From Gemmatimonadota bacterium (GTDB lineage: Bacteria > Gemmatimonadota > Gemmatimonadetes > Gemmatimonadales > GWC2-71-9): 6,572 nucleotides of DNA. The position numbers and the translations under genes were made by a program. The stretch is from the NCBI GenBank assembly GCA_025360265.1, contig JANYCP010000301.1:1-6572 (forward strand). Direction: 5' to 3'. Below, piece after piece: positions 1 to 6,410 of the stretch; the stretch's first letter is position 1, and each line of letters opens with the position of its first letter. The notes under the pieces were generated by a model, which worked only from the letters and a program-made list of their open reading frames with translations, did not search any database and had not been told where the DNA came from.

Positions 1-14
1 CAGGTCGATTCAAG

Positions 15-1121
15 TTGTGGTCGCCAACCGCGTTACTGCTCCTTTTGTTGGTGGTACCGCCAGCGGTGTCGGCCCAGGCTCCACGCGTTATCAAACTGAA
101 GCCAGCGGACGCAACGCTCTCCGCCGAGTTCTCCTCGCTGTACACGATTCGAGAGCTGGCGGATCGACGGGTGCTGGTGGTGGATGGCCGCGACTACGCA
201 TTCACGGTCGGTGACTTCGCGACTGGCAAGGCGGCGCCAGTCTCCCGGATGGGTTCGGGGCCTGGCGAATACCGCTCCATATCCGCGCTTATCGCGGTGG
301 GCGGTGATAGCACGCTTCTGGTTGACTCTCGCAATCGTCGTTGGCTGCTGTTGGCAGGTAGTGAAGTCGTGGCCACGGTTGCGCCGAACACGCCGGCCAT
401 TGTCGCCGCTCGAATCGGTGAACGTGGCGCCGACCGCAGCGGCCACCTGCTGGCGCAATTGACTGGTGGTGAAATGCCAGGCGACAAACTCGGGCGATTG
501 GATTCGTTGTATGTGGCGATCATCAACCGCGAAACCGGCAAGGCGGATACCGTTGCCCGGATGCGCCCGATTGATCGTCGTATTCTGTCCGCCACTCCCA
601 ACGCTGATGGCACACCGCATATAACGGTGGGTATGACGACGCTGAGCGTTCCCGAACATGTGACAATGTTTCCCGATGGCTGGATCGCCATCGCTCGGCT
701 CGATCCGTTTCGTATCGATTGGCGGAAGCCGAACGGTCAGTGGATTCGTGGCGCGCCGATCGCAGTGCCGACTGTCAAGCTCGACGACAAGGAGAAACGC
801 GCCTATCTGTCGCGGATGTATACCAAGACTGCCCCTCCCGATCCCAGCGTCCGCGACCCATGGCCGGCGATTGTTCCCCCGTTTTACGGGCTCAGTTCAA
901 TTCTCTTCCTCGCGCCGGAAGGAAATCTGCTGGTGAGCCGATTCCCTTCGTCCGAGCACCCGGAGCCGCGCTACGATCTGATCGATCGACGTGGCGCACT
1001 GATCGGCGAATTTTCTTTGCTGAAGAATGAGCAGGTGGTGGGGTTTGGCGCGAAGTCCATCTATGTCACCGCGACCGATGACGACGGGATTCAGCGGTTG
1101 CAACGGCATCCGTGGCCATGA
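15..1121 (+). CDS. exported beta-propeller-like protein, probably 5' partial
   Basis: The reading frame gives 368 residues from a TTG at 15. It begins with a long leucine-rich hydrophobic stretch (residues 6-14) followed by a signal peptidase I-like site at AVSA-QAP near residue 20, so the product is probably exported to the periplasm or beyond. A GSGPGEY motif at residues 80-86 is typical of 6-bladed beta-propeller proteins (DUF5128-like), where it links the first strands, and repeated short strand patterns of the type LLVDSRNRRW follow. No enzyme motif is seen. The frame stays open to the left edge (codons for GRFK precede the TTG), and those residues would give the signal peptide the positive charge it lacks, so the true start probably lies before the window. 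It converges on the kinase gene. The family call is moderate and the specific role is unknown. Confidence 0.75.
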   Translation: MWSPTALLLLLLVVPPAVSAQAPRVIKLKPADATLSAEFSSLYTIRELADRRVLVVDGRDYAFTVGDFATGKAAPVSRMGSGPGEYRSISALIAVGGDSTLLVDSRNRRWLLLAGSEVVATVAPNTPAIVAARIGERGADRSGHLLAQLTGGEMPGDKLGRLDSLYVAIINRETGKADTVARMRPIDRRILSATPNADGTPHITVGMTTLSVPEHVTMFPDGWIAIARLDPFRIDWRKPNGQWIRGAPIAVPTVKLDDKEKRAYLSRMYTKTAPPDPSVRDPWPAIVPPFYGLSSILFLAPEGNLLVSRFPSSEHPEPRYDLIDRRGALIGEFSLLKNEQVVGFGAKSIYVTATDDDGIQRLQRHPWP

Positions 1122-1131
1122 GGGCATGGCC
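1114..1131. terminator. hairpin across the propeller gene stop codon
   Basis: Arms GGCCATG (1114-1120) and CATGGCC (1125-1131) are perfect inverted repeats with a four-base loop. The TGA stop (1119-1121) lies in the left arm and loop. No T-run follows on either strand, so it is not a classical intrinsic terminator. It could still protect the 3' end of the mRNA or slow polymerase at this convergent junction. Confidence 0.35.
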
Positions 1132-1137
1132 TTGGCG

Positions 1138-1166
1138 GATCGTTGCGCCGTCGGCAGCAAACGATC
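1138..1166. terminator. inverted repeat just after the kinase stop
   Basis: Arms GATCGTT (1138-1144) and AACGATC (1160-1166) pair perfectly around a 15-base loop; two more G-C pairs form if one A is bulged. It starts 7 bases past the kinase TGA on the minus strand and about 17 bases past the propeller gene stop on the plus strand, which suits a bidirectional end signal. No T-run follows on either side. Confidence 0.35.
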
Positions 1167-1172
1167 GACGGC

Positions 1173-3533
1173 TCAGCGGGTGCGCACTGCCTCGAGTCCG
1201 CGTTCCGCCTGCAGCCGATAGGGATGCCGCCTGGGAAGTTCGTCTTCGTACAGCGTCAGTGCGCGCCGGTACATCCGTGCTGCTAGCGCGACGTCACCTT
1301 TCGCGAGCGCCGCAGCGCCGAGATACTCGTAACCGTCGGTGACGAAGTACGGTCCGTCCGGCTGGCGAGCGCGCTCGAACCTGACGGCGATCGTGTAGAT
1401 CGAGTCGGCGTCGCGCGATTGGCGGGCAACCGCGAGCGATGCGAGACGGTTGAGGACATCACCCTCATCCAGGTTGCCGTCAGGCGACGCCCGGTGAAAG
1501 GCCGCCATTGATCTGCGCAGCAAACGATCCGCTTCGACCGTGTCAGCGAGCGCCAGCCGCAGGCCACCAAGCGTACGAAGCATCAGCGCAGCGGCGTCGC
1601 TCGCTTCGCCGAACAGACTGATGTCGCCGGCGAGCGCGACTCGCGCAAACGAATCGGCGGCGATCAGGTTCCCTTCACGTTCCAGAAGCACGGCGAGGGC
1701 GCCGGCGCTGCCCACGCTTTGATAATGATTCGGGCCGAAGAGTGTGCGCGACATGGCGAGTGCCTCTCGGTCCAGTGCCTCGGCCTCGGCAAACGAGGCC
1801 GGACCGCGCAGTGCCGATGCGAGCCGCCGCATCGTGCTCAGGGTGGAGATATTGAAGGGGCCGAGGAGGCGACGCTGGGCCGCGAGTGCCGGCCGGAGCA
1901 GGGCGACAGCGTCGTTGTATTTCCCCTCGAGAAAGTACACGTACGCCAGCTCCGACGAGATTTCCGTCTGGAGTGGAGTCCCCGCGGGTCGAACGCGTGC
2001 CACGGTGACGCGCAACAACGAGTCGGCCTCGGCCAGTCGTTCGCCCTTCCAGAGTGCTTCGGCGAGGTCGCGCTGCGCCTGAATCACCTCGACGGTACCT
2101 GGCGTAGACACTTCCTGGTATGTCAGGAGCGCCCGCCGCAACACCGCTGCCGCCTCTGCGTTTCGCCCCGACTGCAGCAGCAACGATCCGCGCCGCGCGA
2201 GCGTGACGGCCAGATCGCGACTCGGCGTGGCCGCGCGTTGCTGGATGCCGAGTGCTTCGCCCAGCAATGAATCGGCAGGGGCCTCCTGCCCGATGCCGAT
2301 TTCCAGATCCCCGATCATGCTGAGCGTCGCGGCGAGTACGTCAGGCTGGGCGCTGAGCCCGACACGGGCGCGTCGTGCCGCATCATCCAGCAGCATGCCG
2401 ACGGTGACCTTGCCGCGGTCTGCCGCATCGGGATTCCAGCCGCGGAACACCTCCCGAAGGGTTGCGGCGTTCTCGGCGGCCTTGGTCGCTTCCTGCATCG
2501 CAAGGTCACGTTCGGTACGGAGGCGTGCGAGATAGGTGAGCGTGAGCGCGATGGCCAGTGCCAGGATCACTGCTGCGGTGGCGAGAGGCACGCGATAGCG
2601 GCGGACGAACTTGGCGGCAGAATACCGCCAACCACCGGCGCCGAATCGAATCGGGAGATGCGCCAGATGTCGCTGGACATCCTCGGCCAGCGCCTCGGCC
2701 GATGGATAGCGCTGCTCCGGATCGGGTTGCAGCGTGCGCGACGTGATGGCATCCAGGTCGCCTCGCAGGAGTCGCGGGCGTGGTGCATCTCCGGCGGGCG
2801 GTCGCTGCGACGTGACCATTTCGTAGAGCAGCAGGCCGAGCTGGTAGACATCGCTCGCGGTGGTCACGTCGGAGCCCGTGCGCTGTTCGGGACTCGCATA
2901 GCCGGGGGTCATCGGTTCGCGCGTTGGGGCAGTCGACAATTCCTCCGGACGATCCGGTGAGACGACCTTTGCCACGCCGAAGTCGAGCAGTCTCACCTCG
3001 CCAGCATCGTTGATGAGCACGTTTGCCGGCTTGATCTCGCGATGCACCACCAGGTTTCGGTGGGCGTATTGGACGGCATGGCAGACGGCGATGAAGAGGC
3101 GCAGCCGATCGTCGCGCGAGAGCTTCCGTTCGATGCAGAAGCGGGTGATCGGGGTGCCGGCCACATGCTCCATGACGAAATAGGGCCGGCCGTCCTCGCT
3201 GACGCCGCCGTCGAGGAGGCGGGCGATGTTGGGATGTTCGAGACGGGCGAGGATCTGCCGCTCGCGGAGGAAGCGCGCGATGATATCGTCGGTATCCATG
3301 CCGCGCCGGATCAGCTTCAGTGCGGCGCGCTGTTCGAAGTGTCCGTCGGCGCGCTCGGCGAGCCACACCGTTCCCATGCCGCCGCGGCCAAGCTCCTCGA
3401 CCAGGCGGTAGCGGCCGATCAACGCACCGGCTTGCTCGGTGCGTCCCGGCGTGTCGATCAGGTGACGCGACGCAAATGCCGCGGCCGACGTGGCGAGGAA
3501 GTCGTCGGGGATTTCGTCGTCGGTGGTGCTCAC
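1173..3533 (-). CDS. membrane Ser/Thr protein kinase with C-terminal TPR region, HRE catalytic loop
   Basis: The start is set at the GTG at 3533, which overlaps the sigma stop as GTGA; the longer frame from 3578 would add 15 residues inside the sigma gene. This gives 786 residues. The PknB-type kinase domain spans about 40-295: glycine loop GRGGMG 49-54, Lys73 in AALKLI, helix C Glu91, catalytic loop HRE at 164-166 followed by Lys168 and Asn171, DFG 184-186, SPE 214-216, Asp228. One membrane helix lies at about 316-335, placing the kinase domain in the cytoplasm and about 450 residues outside. The outer part is helical with TPR-like A/L patterns (about 390-780), as in kinases of Gemmatimonadota and Acidobacteriota. 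The odd point is Glu166 (GAG) in place of the catalytic Asp, so activity may be low or absent. The likely substrate is the upstream sigma factor, inferred from the overlap. Confidence 0.93.
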   Translation of the reverse strand: MSTTDDEIPDDFLATSAAAFASRHLIDTPGRTEQAGALIGRYRLVEELGRGGMGTVWLAERADGHFEQRAALKLIRRGMDTDDIIARFLRERQILARLEHPNIARLLDGGVSEDGRPYFVMEHVAGTPITRFCIERKLSRDDRLRLFIAVCHAVQYAHRNLVVHREIKPANVLINDAGEVRLLDFGVAKVVSPDRPEELSTAPTREPMTPGYASPEQRTGSDVTTASDVYQLGLLLYEMVTSQRPPAGDAPRPRLLRGDLDAITSRTLQPDPEQRYPSAEALAEDVQRHLAHLPIRFGAGGWRYSAAKFVRRYRVPLATAAVILALAIALTLTYLARLRTERDLAMQEATKAAENAATLREVFRGWNPDAADRGKVTVGMLLDDAARRARVGLSAQPDVLAATLSMIGDLEIGIGQEAPADSLLGEALGIQQRAATPSRDLAVTLARRGSLLLQSGRNAEAAAVLRRALLTYQEVSTPGTVEVIQAQRDLAEALWKGERLAEADSLLRVTVARVRPAGTPLQTEISSELAYVYFLEGKYNDAVALLRPALAAQRRLLGPFNISTLSTMRRLASALRGPASFAEAEALDREALAMSRTLFGPNHYQSVGSAGALAVLLEREGNLIAADSFARVALAGDISLFGEASDAAALMLRTLGGLRLALADTVEADRLLRRSMAAFHRASPDGNLDEGDVLNRLASLAVARQSRDADSIYTIAVRFERARQPDGPYFVTDGYEYLGAAALAKGDVALAARMYRRALTLYEDELPRRHPYRLQAERGLEAVRTR

Positions 3534-4090
3534 GCGTCGGCGACCTCGCGATAGAGCCAGGCACGCGCCTTCTTCCAATCGAGTTTCACGGTGCTCGGGG
3601 CAACACCCAGCGCTTCTGCAGTCTCTTCGATAGTCAGCCCGCCGTAGTAGCGAAGTACGACGGTGCGGCCGAGGCGCTCGTCGAGCGATTCCAATCGGCA
3701 GAGCGCTTCATCCAGTGCGAGGATCTGGTCGGCACCGGTGTCGGTGAGCACCGGCACATCGTCAAGGTCGACGCGCACGGGATCGCCGCCACGCTTCGCA
3801 GCGTGGTTGCGGCGAGCATAGTTGATCAGCACATGCCGCATGGCGGTGGCTGCGAGGGCGAGAAAGTGAGCGCGGTCGTGCCAGCTGACCCGATCCACGG
3901 CAATGAGCTTGAGGTAGGTCTCATGGACGAGCGCTGTCGTGGTGAGGGTGTGGCCCGGATCCTGGCTACGGAGGGAGTGCCGGGCCCGCCGGCGCAGTTC
4001 CTCGTAGACGAGCGGAAATAGTTCGTCGACGGCGGCTTGGTTGCCGTCGCGCCATTGAGCCAGGAGCCTGGTCGGATCGGGTGTGGGCAT
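3530..4090 (-). CDS. ECF sigma factor, X6-type (TIGR02999 / Sigma70_ECF), paired with kinase
   Basis: A 186-residue protein from ATG at 4090. Sigma region 2 lies at about 20-97, including the family hallmark TALVHETYLKL (52-62) and region 2.3-2.4-like AMRHVLINYARRN (83-95). Region 4 lies at about 125-183 with a helix-turn-helix around GLTIEETAEALGVAPSTVKL (151-170). It should bind core RNA polymerase and direct it to alternative promoters. In ordinary ECFs the segment before the hallmark carries an acidic DAED-type motif needed for core binding; here it reads TLTTTALV (48-55), with Thr48, 50, 51 and 52 and no acids. No anti-sigma gene is adjacent; a kinase gene starts inside its stop codon, so the two are translationally coupled. 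Control by phosphorylation is inferred by analogy with Vibrio EcfP and its kinase PknT. No clear Shine-Dalgarno precedes the ATG. Confidence 0.94.
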   Translation of the reverse strand: MPTPDPTRLLAQWRDGNQAAVDELFPLVYEELRRRARHSLRSQDPGHTLTTTALVHETYLKLIAVDRVSWHDRAHFLALAATAMRHVLINYARRNHAAKRGGDPVRVDLDDVPVLTDTGADQILALDEALCRLESLDERLGRTVVLRYYGGLTIEETAEALGVAPSTVKLDWKKARAWLYREVADA

Positions 4091-4102
4091 AGTTGGGCCA
4101 GA

Positions 4103-4146
4103 CCGAAAATACCGCCTTTTTCGGGGCGATCGGCCAATTCCGGCCG
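4103..4146. promoter_or_regulatory. two inverted repeats in the divergent sigma/lipoprotein gap
   Basis: The 122-base gap between two divergent start codons holds CCGAAAA (4103-4109) paired with TTTTCGG (4118-4124) around an eight-base loop, then CGGCC (4131-4135) paired with GGCCG (4142-4146). The second is also a direct repeat of CGGCC and is followed by TTTT on the plus strand. Both promoters must lie in or near this gap, but no convincing -35/-10 pair was found. The repeats could be operators or leader hairpins; which one cannot be told from sequence. Confidence 0.3.
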
Positions 4147-4212
4147 TTTTGGGGTGTACCTGTGGAAGCGGCGATCTCCGGCCGCGAATTCACCCCATCT
4201 CAGGCTGGATCT

Positions 4213-5028
4213 ATGCTCCGGACAACTTGTCGCCTTGGTACGCTCATGCTGTTGCTCGTTCTTGAAGCGTCATGTGGTGGGGCAATTCCCGACCCGACAA
4301 ATGACGACCCCGCCGCGCTCGATCACGTTACGCGCCTGGATTTTCTTCCGAGCACGCTGCACTTGAATCTCAGTGATACTGCAGTAGTGGGGCCGCGATA
4401 TATCGACGCGTTCGACGAGCCATTTGACGGTGTGCATTCCGAGTTGACCTGGACGTCGAGCGACCCCTCCATCGTCACGGTGGTCGCCAAGGGCGCAAAT
4501 TACGACGGGCATCTCACCGCTGTGTCGCCTGGCACGGCCACTATCACCGCGGTGTGGCACGACTCGCTTCGGGCGTCGCTCCTTGTCACGGTGGGGCAAC
4601 CCTGGGCTTTCGATTCGGTCAGCGGCAGTCCCGTCGGCAGTTGGCAGGACTCCAAGGGAAGCGCCTCAGCGACGCTCCGCTTTGTGCCGCGGGACACCGT
4701 GTATGAGGGTCTGAGCTACAACCTCATCTACAAGTTCATTGGCACGGTGATGATTGTCGACGCGTTTTCCGGCCGGCCGAGCGCATCGCTGTCGATCGGC
4801 TTCGCCAATCGCGGGCTGCCCGCTTACTCCTATGACGCGCCCAAGAATCTCGGACCCATGGTCCCCGGGACGCCGCTCAAGGATTCCATCTCGCTGAGTG
4901 TTACGTGGCCGACCATTCCGGTCGGCGCGAGTTCGGTGGGAGTGGAAGTGCGCGGCAGTATCCCGACCGGCGCACCGCCCAATGCTGCGATCGTGATGAG
5001 GGCGTACTATCACAAGGTGGCCCACTAG
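4213..5028 (+). CDS. lipoprotein with one Big_2 (bacterial Ig-like) domain
   Basis: The ATG at 4213 gives 271 residues and a lipoprotein-type signal: charged start MLRTTCR, hydrophobic stretch 8-17, and Cys21 in the sequence LEASC. The box is imperfect because Glu sits at -3. Gly at +2 gives no inner-membrane retention signal, so outer membrane anchoring is likely. An AGG eight bases before the ATG is a weak ribosome site. A longer frame from 4093 is open but would hide the signal peptide. Residues about 38-127 match a Big_2 fold: WTSSDPSIVTV (80-90), then LTAVSPGTATITAV (101-114) and a closing ASLLVTV strand (121-127). The remaining 140 residues are strand-rich with no family I recognise. 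Big_2 domains serve in adhesion or as spacers at the cell surface. It is transcribed away from the sigma-kinase operon, which suggests but does not show co-regulation. Confidence 0.82.
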   Translation: MLRTTCRLGTLMLLLVLEASCGGAIPDPTNDDPAALDHVTRLDFLPSTLHLNLSDTAVVGPRYIDAFDEPFDGVHSELTWTSSDPSIVTVVAKGANYDGHLTAVSPGTATITAVWHDSLRASLLVTVGQPWAFDSVSGSPVGSWQDSKGSASATLRFVPRDTVYEGLSYNLIYKFIGTVMIVDAFSGRPSASLSIGFANRGLPAYSYDAPKNLGPMVPGTPLKDSISLSVTWPTIPVGASSVGVEVRGSIPTGAPPNAAIVMRAYYHKVAH

Positions 5029-5045
5029 CGCGGCACGGGGATCCC

Positions 5046-5085
5046 GTCGCTTCAGCGACATTCACCGAGCCGTCACTTGAGTGAC
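5046..5085. terminator. two tandem near-identical hairpins between convergent genes
   Basis: GTCGCTTCAGCGAC (5046-5059) and GTCACTTGAGTGAC (5072-5085) are two short hairpins of the same design, 26 bases apart. They differ at three positions: one in the loop (C/G), and a pair in the stem where G-C becomes A-T, so pairing is kept. They begin 17 bases after the lipoprotein stop, and the TonB-like stop lies 7 bases beyond the second. No T-run follows. Likely roles are a bidirectional end signal or a small repeat unit. Confidence 0.4.
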
Positions 5086-5092
5086 GAGCTCA

Positions 5093-5851
5093 TCAGATGC
5101 ATCCAATCCCGACGATGCACGCGGCAAACAGCGAGAAGAGGATCGCGAAGGGTGTCGCCAGCACTGCCACAAGGGCGGAGACGGCAATCCGCATCCGCAG
5201 GGACGCGGGGGCCAGCGCCTTGAACGCCCATGCAACCGCGCCAACATTCAGTGCAGCCATGATCAGCGACACGATGGCGACGCGCACCATTCCGGGGGCG
5301 GCCGTCGTCTCGTAAATCGCGAGCAGCAGTAGTCCCACGAAGATGGCGACCAACACCGTGGTAACCCCGAAGGCGACGAGAATCGGCCGGCGCCACATCA
5401 GCCGGCTGGCGCCAAACGCGATGGCGAGGAAGATGCAGATGGTTTCCGCGCCGAGGCCGTATGTGGTTGTGAGCGAGAGGTAGCTCCGCATCACGCGGGC
5501 GCGTCGATCCTTGTCGTGCTCGACGCTGATACTGTCCAGTTCCGGAAAATTCATATCCATGTCGGTGATGTATTGAAAGTCGGTGCGTTGTGGCAGGGCG
5601 AACACAATCTGCTCGAACATTGCGGTAGCGACCGCATTTCCATCGACGATTCTCGGGACATAATGACAACTGCGGATTGCGGCCCATGCCGAGTCGACAA
5701 AACCGCTGTCGGATGTGGACATGATGCGGTTTGAATCCGGAACGATGCCGCCATGCGCATCGACGACGTAGCGGACCATGACGACGCCAGCGAGTCCCCG
5801 GGCCTTCAGGTCGGGGGGATACCCAGGCACGCGGCAGCCGCTCTGCTGCAC
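5093..5851 (-). CDS. TonB C-terminal domain protein with four membrane helices; N-terminus frameshifted
   Basis: The uninterrupted frame from a GTG at 5851 gives 252 residues. Residues about 8-86 form a TonB_C domain: GYPPDLKARGLAGVVMVRYV at 10-29, then DAHGGIV, then SAWAAIRSCHYVPRIVDG (54-71) and MFEQIVFALP. A polar linker (88-130) leads to four predicted membrane helices at about 132-149, 156-180, 188-213 and 221-246. In true TonB the membrane segment precedes the domain, so here the order is reversed and energy transduction by ExbB/ExbD is doubtful. The GTG has no Shine-Dalgarno. The frame continues upstream into a clear lipoprotein signal peptide that has no ATG, GTG or TTG, while an ATG with strong AGGAG lies at 5955 one frame away. 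The working gene is therefore probably 5093-5955 with a one-base indel, real or from sequencing. The partner receptor is not in the window. Confidence 0.75.
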   Translation of the reverse strand: MQQSGCRVPGYPPDLKARGLAGVVMVRYVVDAHGGIVPDSNRIMSTSDSGFVDSAWAAIRSCHYVPRIVDGNAVATAMFEQIVFALPQRTDFQYITDMDMNFPELDSISVEHDKDRRARVMRSYLSLTTTYGLGAETICIFLAIAFGASRLMWRRPILVAFGVTTVLVAIFVGLLLLAIYETTAAPGMVRVAIVSLIMAALNVGAVAWAFKALAPASLRMRIAVSALVAVLATPFAILFSLFAACIVGIGCI

Positions 5852-5955
5852 GGCCCGGTAGCGGACGGCGTTGGCCCCCGCACACCCACCGATCGCGCTG
5901 ATGGTGCCCAGGAGGAGTAACGCGCGCGCACGCGATCTGCTGCGCGCTCGCCCAT
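5852..5955 (-). other. missing 5' end of the TonB-like gene: lipoprotein signal peptide out of frame with its ATG
   Basis: Reading upstream of 5851 in the same frame gives RALLLLGTISAIGGC (codons 5926-5882) preceded by an arginine-rich stretch, which is a good lipoprotein signal with lipobox IGGC and the lipidated Cys at 5884-5882. This frame has no standard start codon before its stop at 6064. The ATG at 5955-5953 starts a charged peptide MGERAADR in the neighbouring frame. Adding one base in the alternating GC run at about 5921-5929 would join the two into one normal signal peptide. Confidence 0.6.
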
Positions 5956-5963
5956 CTGCACGG

Positions 5964-5968
5964 CTCCT
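5964..5968 (-). promoter_or_regulatory. Shine-Dalgarno AGGAG for the TonB-like gene
   Basis: The minus strand reads AGGAG at 5968-5964, eight bases before the ATG at 5955. This is the strongest ribosome site with good spacing in the window and decides that translation of this gene should begin at 5955, not at the GTG at 5851. Confidence 0.55.
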
Positions 5969-6410
5969 GACGGCAACGGCGGAATGGATTGGACTCTCCC
6001 GGGGGCGGGTCTGCGACCTGAGCAGCGCTGGCGGGAAATGTACCGCGCGGGGAAAGGGGTATTAAGGAGATGCCGGCGGATAGGCTTGCCCGAAGCAAGC
6101 ACCCTGATGGATTGCACCCAGGACGCTTTGCCCAAACCTTCCTAATCATCGCCCACGGTGCCAGCGGCGCCTTGCACGATCTCCCTATGGTCGCGAGCGA
6201 TGATACTTGTCAAGAACGGTGGTGGCGCAGTTTTCCCATTGGGCAAGAACACGACCGCAACGTCGAGTGCGCCGCCAAGCAACCGGTTGAACAATTCGCC
6301 GCCTAGTTCACTCAACAGCCGCAGTTGGACCTTGAGCGCGGATCCCTCCTGAAGCAGCTCCCAGGACTTCCTGCCAGAACCAACACCGAGATCGTGCCGG
6401 AGTCAGGCCT
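5969..6410. other. no convincing gene; small inverted repeat and a possible decayed frame
   Basis: No reading frame here has a good start and a recognisable product. Seen: an inverted repeat GCTTGC (6084-6089) and GCAAGC (6095-6100) with a five-base loop; AAGGAG at 6064-6069 directly touching an ATG, which is too close to work; and a minus-strand open stretch from 6402 to a TAG at 6142 that reads like a globular protein (GGELFNRLLGGALDVAVVF) but has only a TTG at 6315 as a start. An AGGAGG on the minus strand at 6350-6345 has no start codon at the right distance. The TonB-like gene's promoter should lie in the left part. This may be eroded coding DNA. Confidence 0.4.

Noticed and set aside
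1719..2270. 183-codon plus-strand frame opposite the TPR region
   Set aside because: Low-complexity Arg/Gln-rich shadow with no family signal.
2506..3564. 352-codon minus-strand frame inside the kinase gene
   Set aside because: Rich in Arg, Pro, His and Ala with no domain; it is the antiphase shadow of the kinase, whose motifs are clear.
3534..3578. Longer kinase N-terminus from 3578
   Set aside because: The 15 extra residues lie wholly inside the sigma gene; the GTG at 3533 in a GTGA overlap is the normal operon start.
3320..4021. 233-codon plus-strand frame opposite kinase and sigma
   Set aside because: Starts as an Arg-rich string and crosses two well-supported genes on the other strand; no motif.
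4093..4212. 40-residue extension of the lipoprotein from a TTG at 4093
   Set aside because: It would bury the lipoprotein signal peptide and nearly overlap the divergent sigma start; the ATG at 4213 begins a proper signal.
6084..6100. GCTTGC/GCAAGC inverted repeat as a terminator
   Set aside because: Six-base stem with no T-run on either strand and no gene ending nearby; left as a note in the gap entry.
5073..6149. 358-codon minus-strand frame across the TonB-like gene
   Set aside because: Arg/Pro/Cys-rich composition typical of a shadow frame in high-GC DNA; the overlapping frame has a TonB_C domain and membrane helices.
6064..6306. Plus-strand gene from ATG at 6070 with AAGGAG
   Set aside because: The AAGGAG touches the ATG with no spacing, and the 78-residue product has no recognisable or protein-like pattern.
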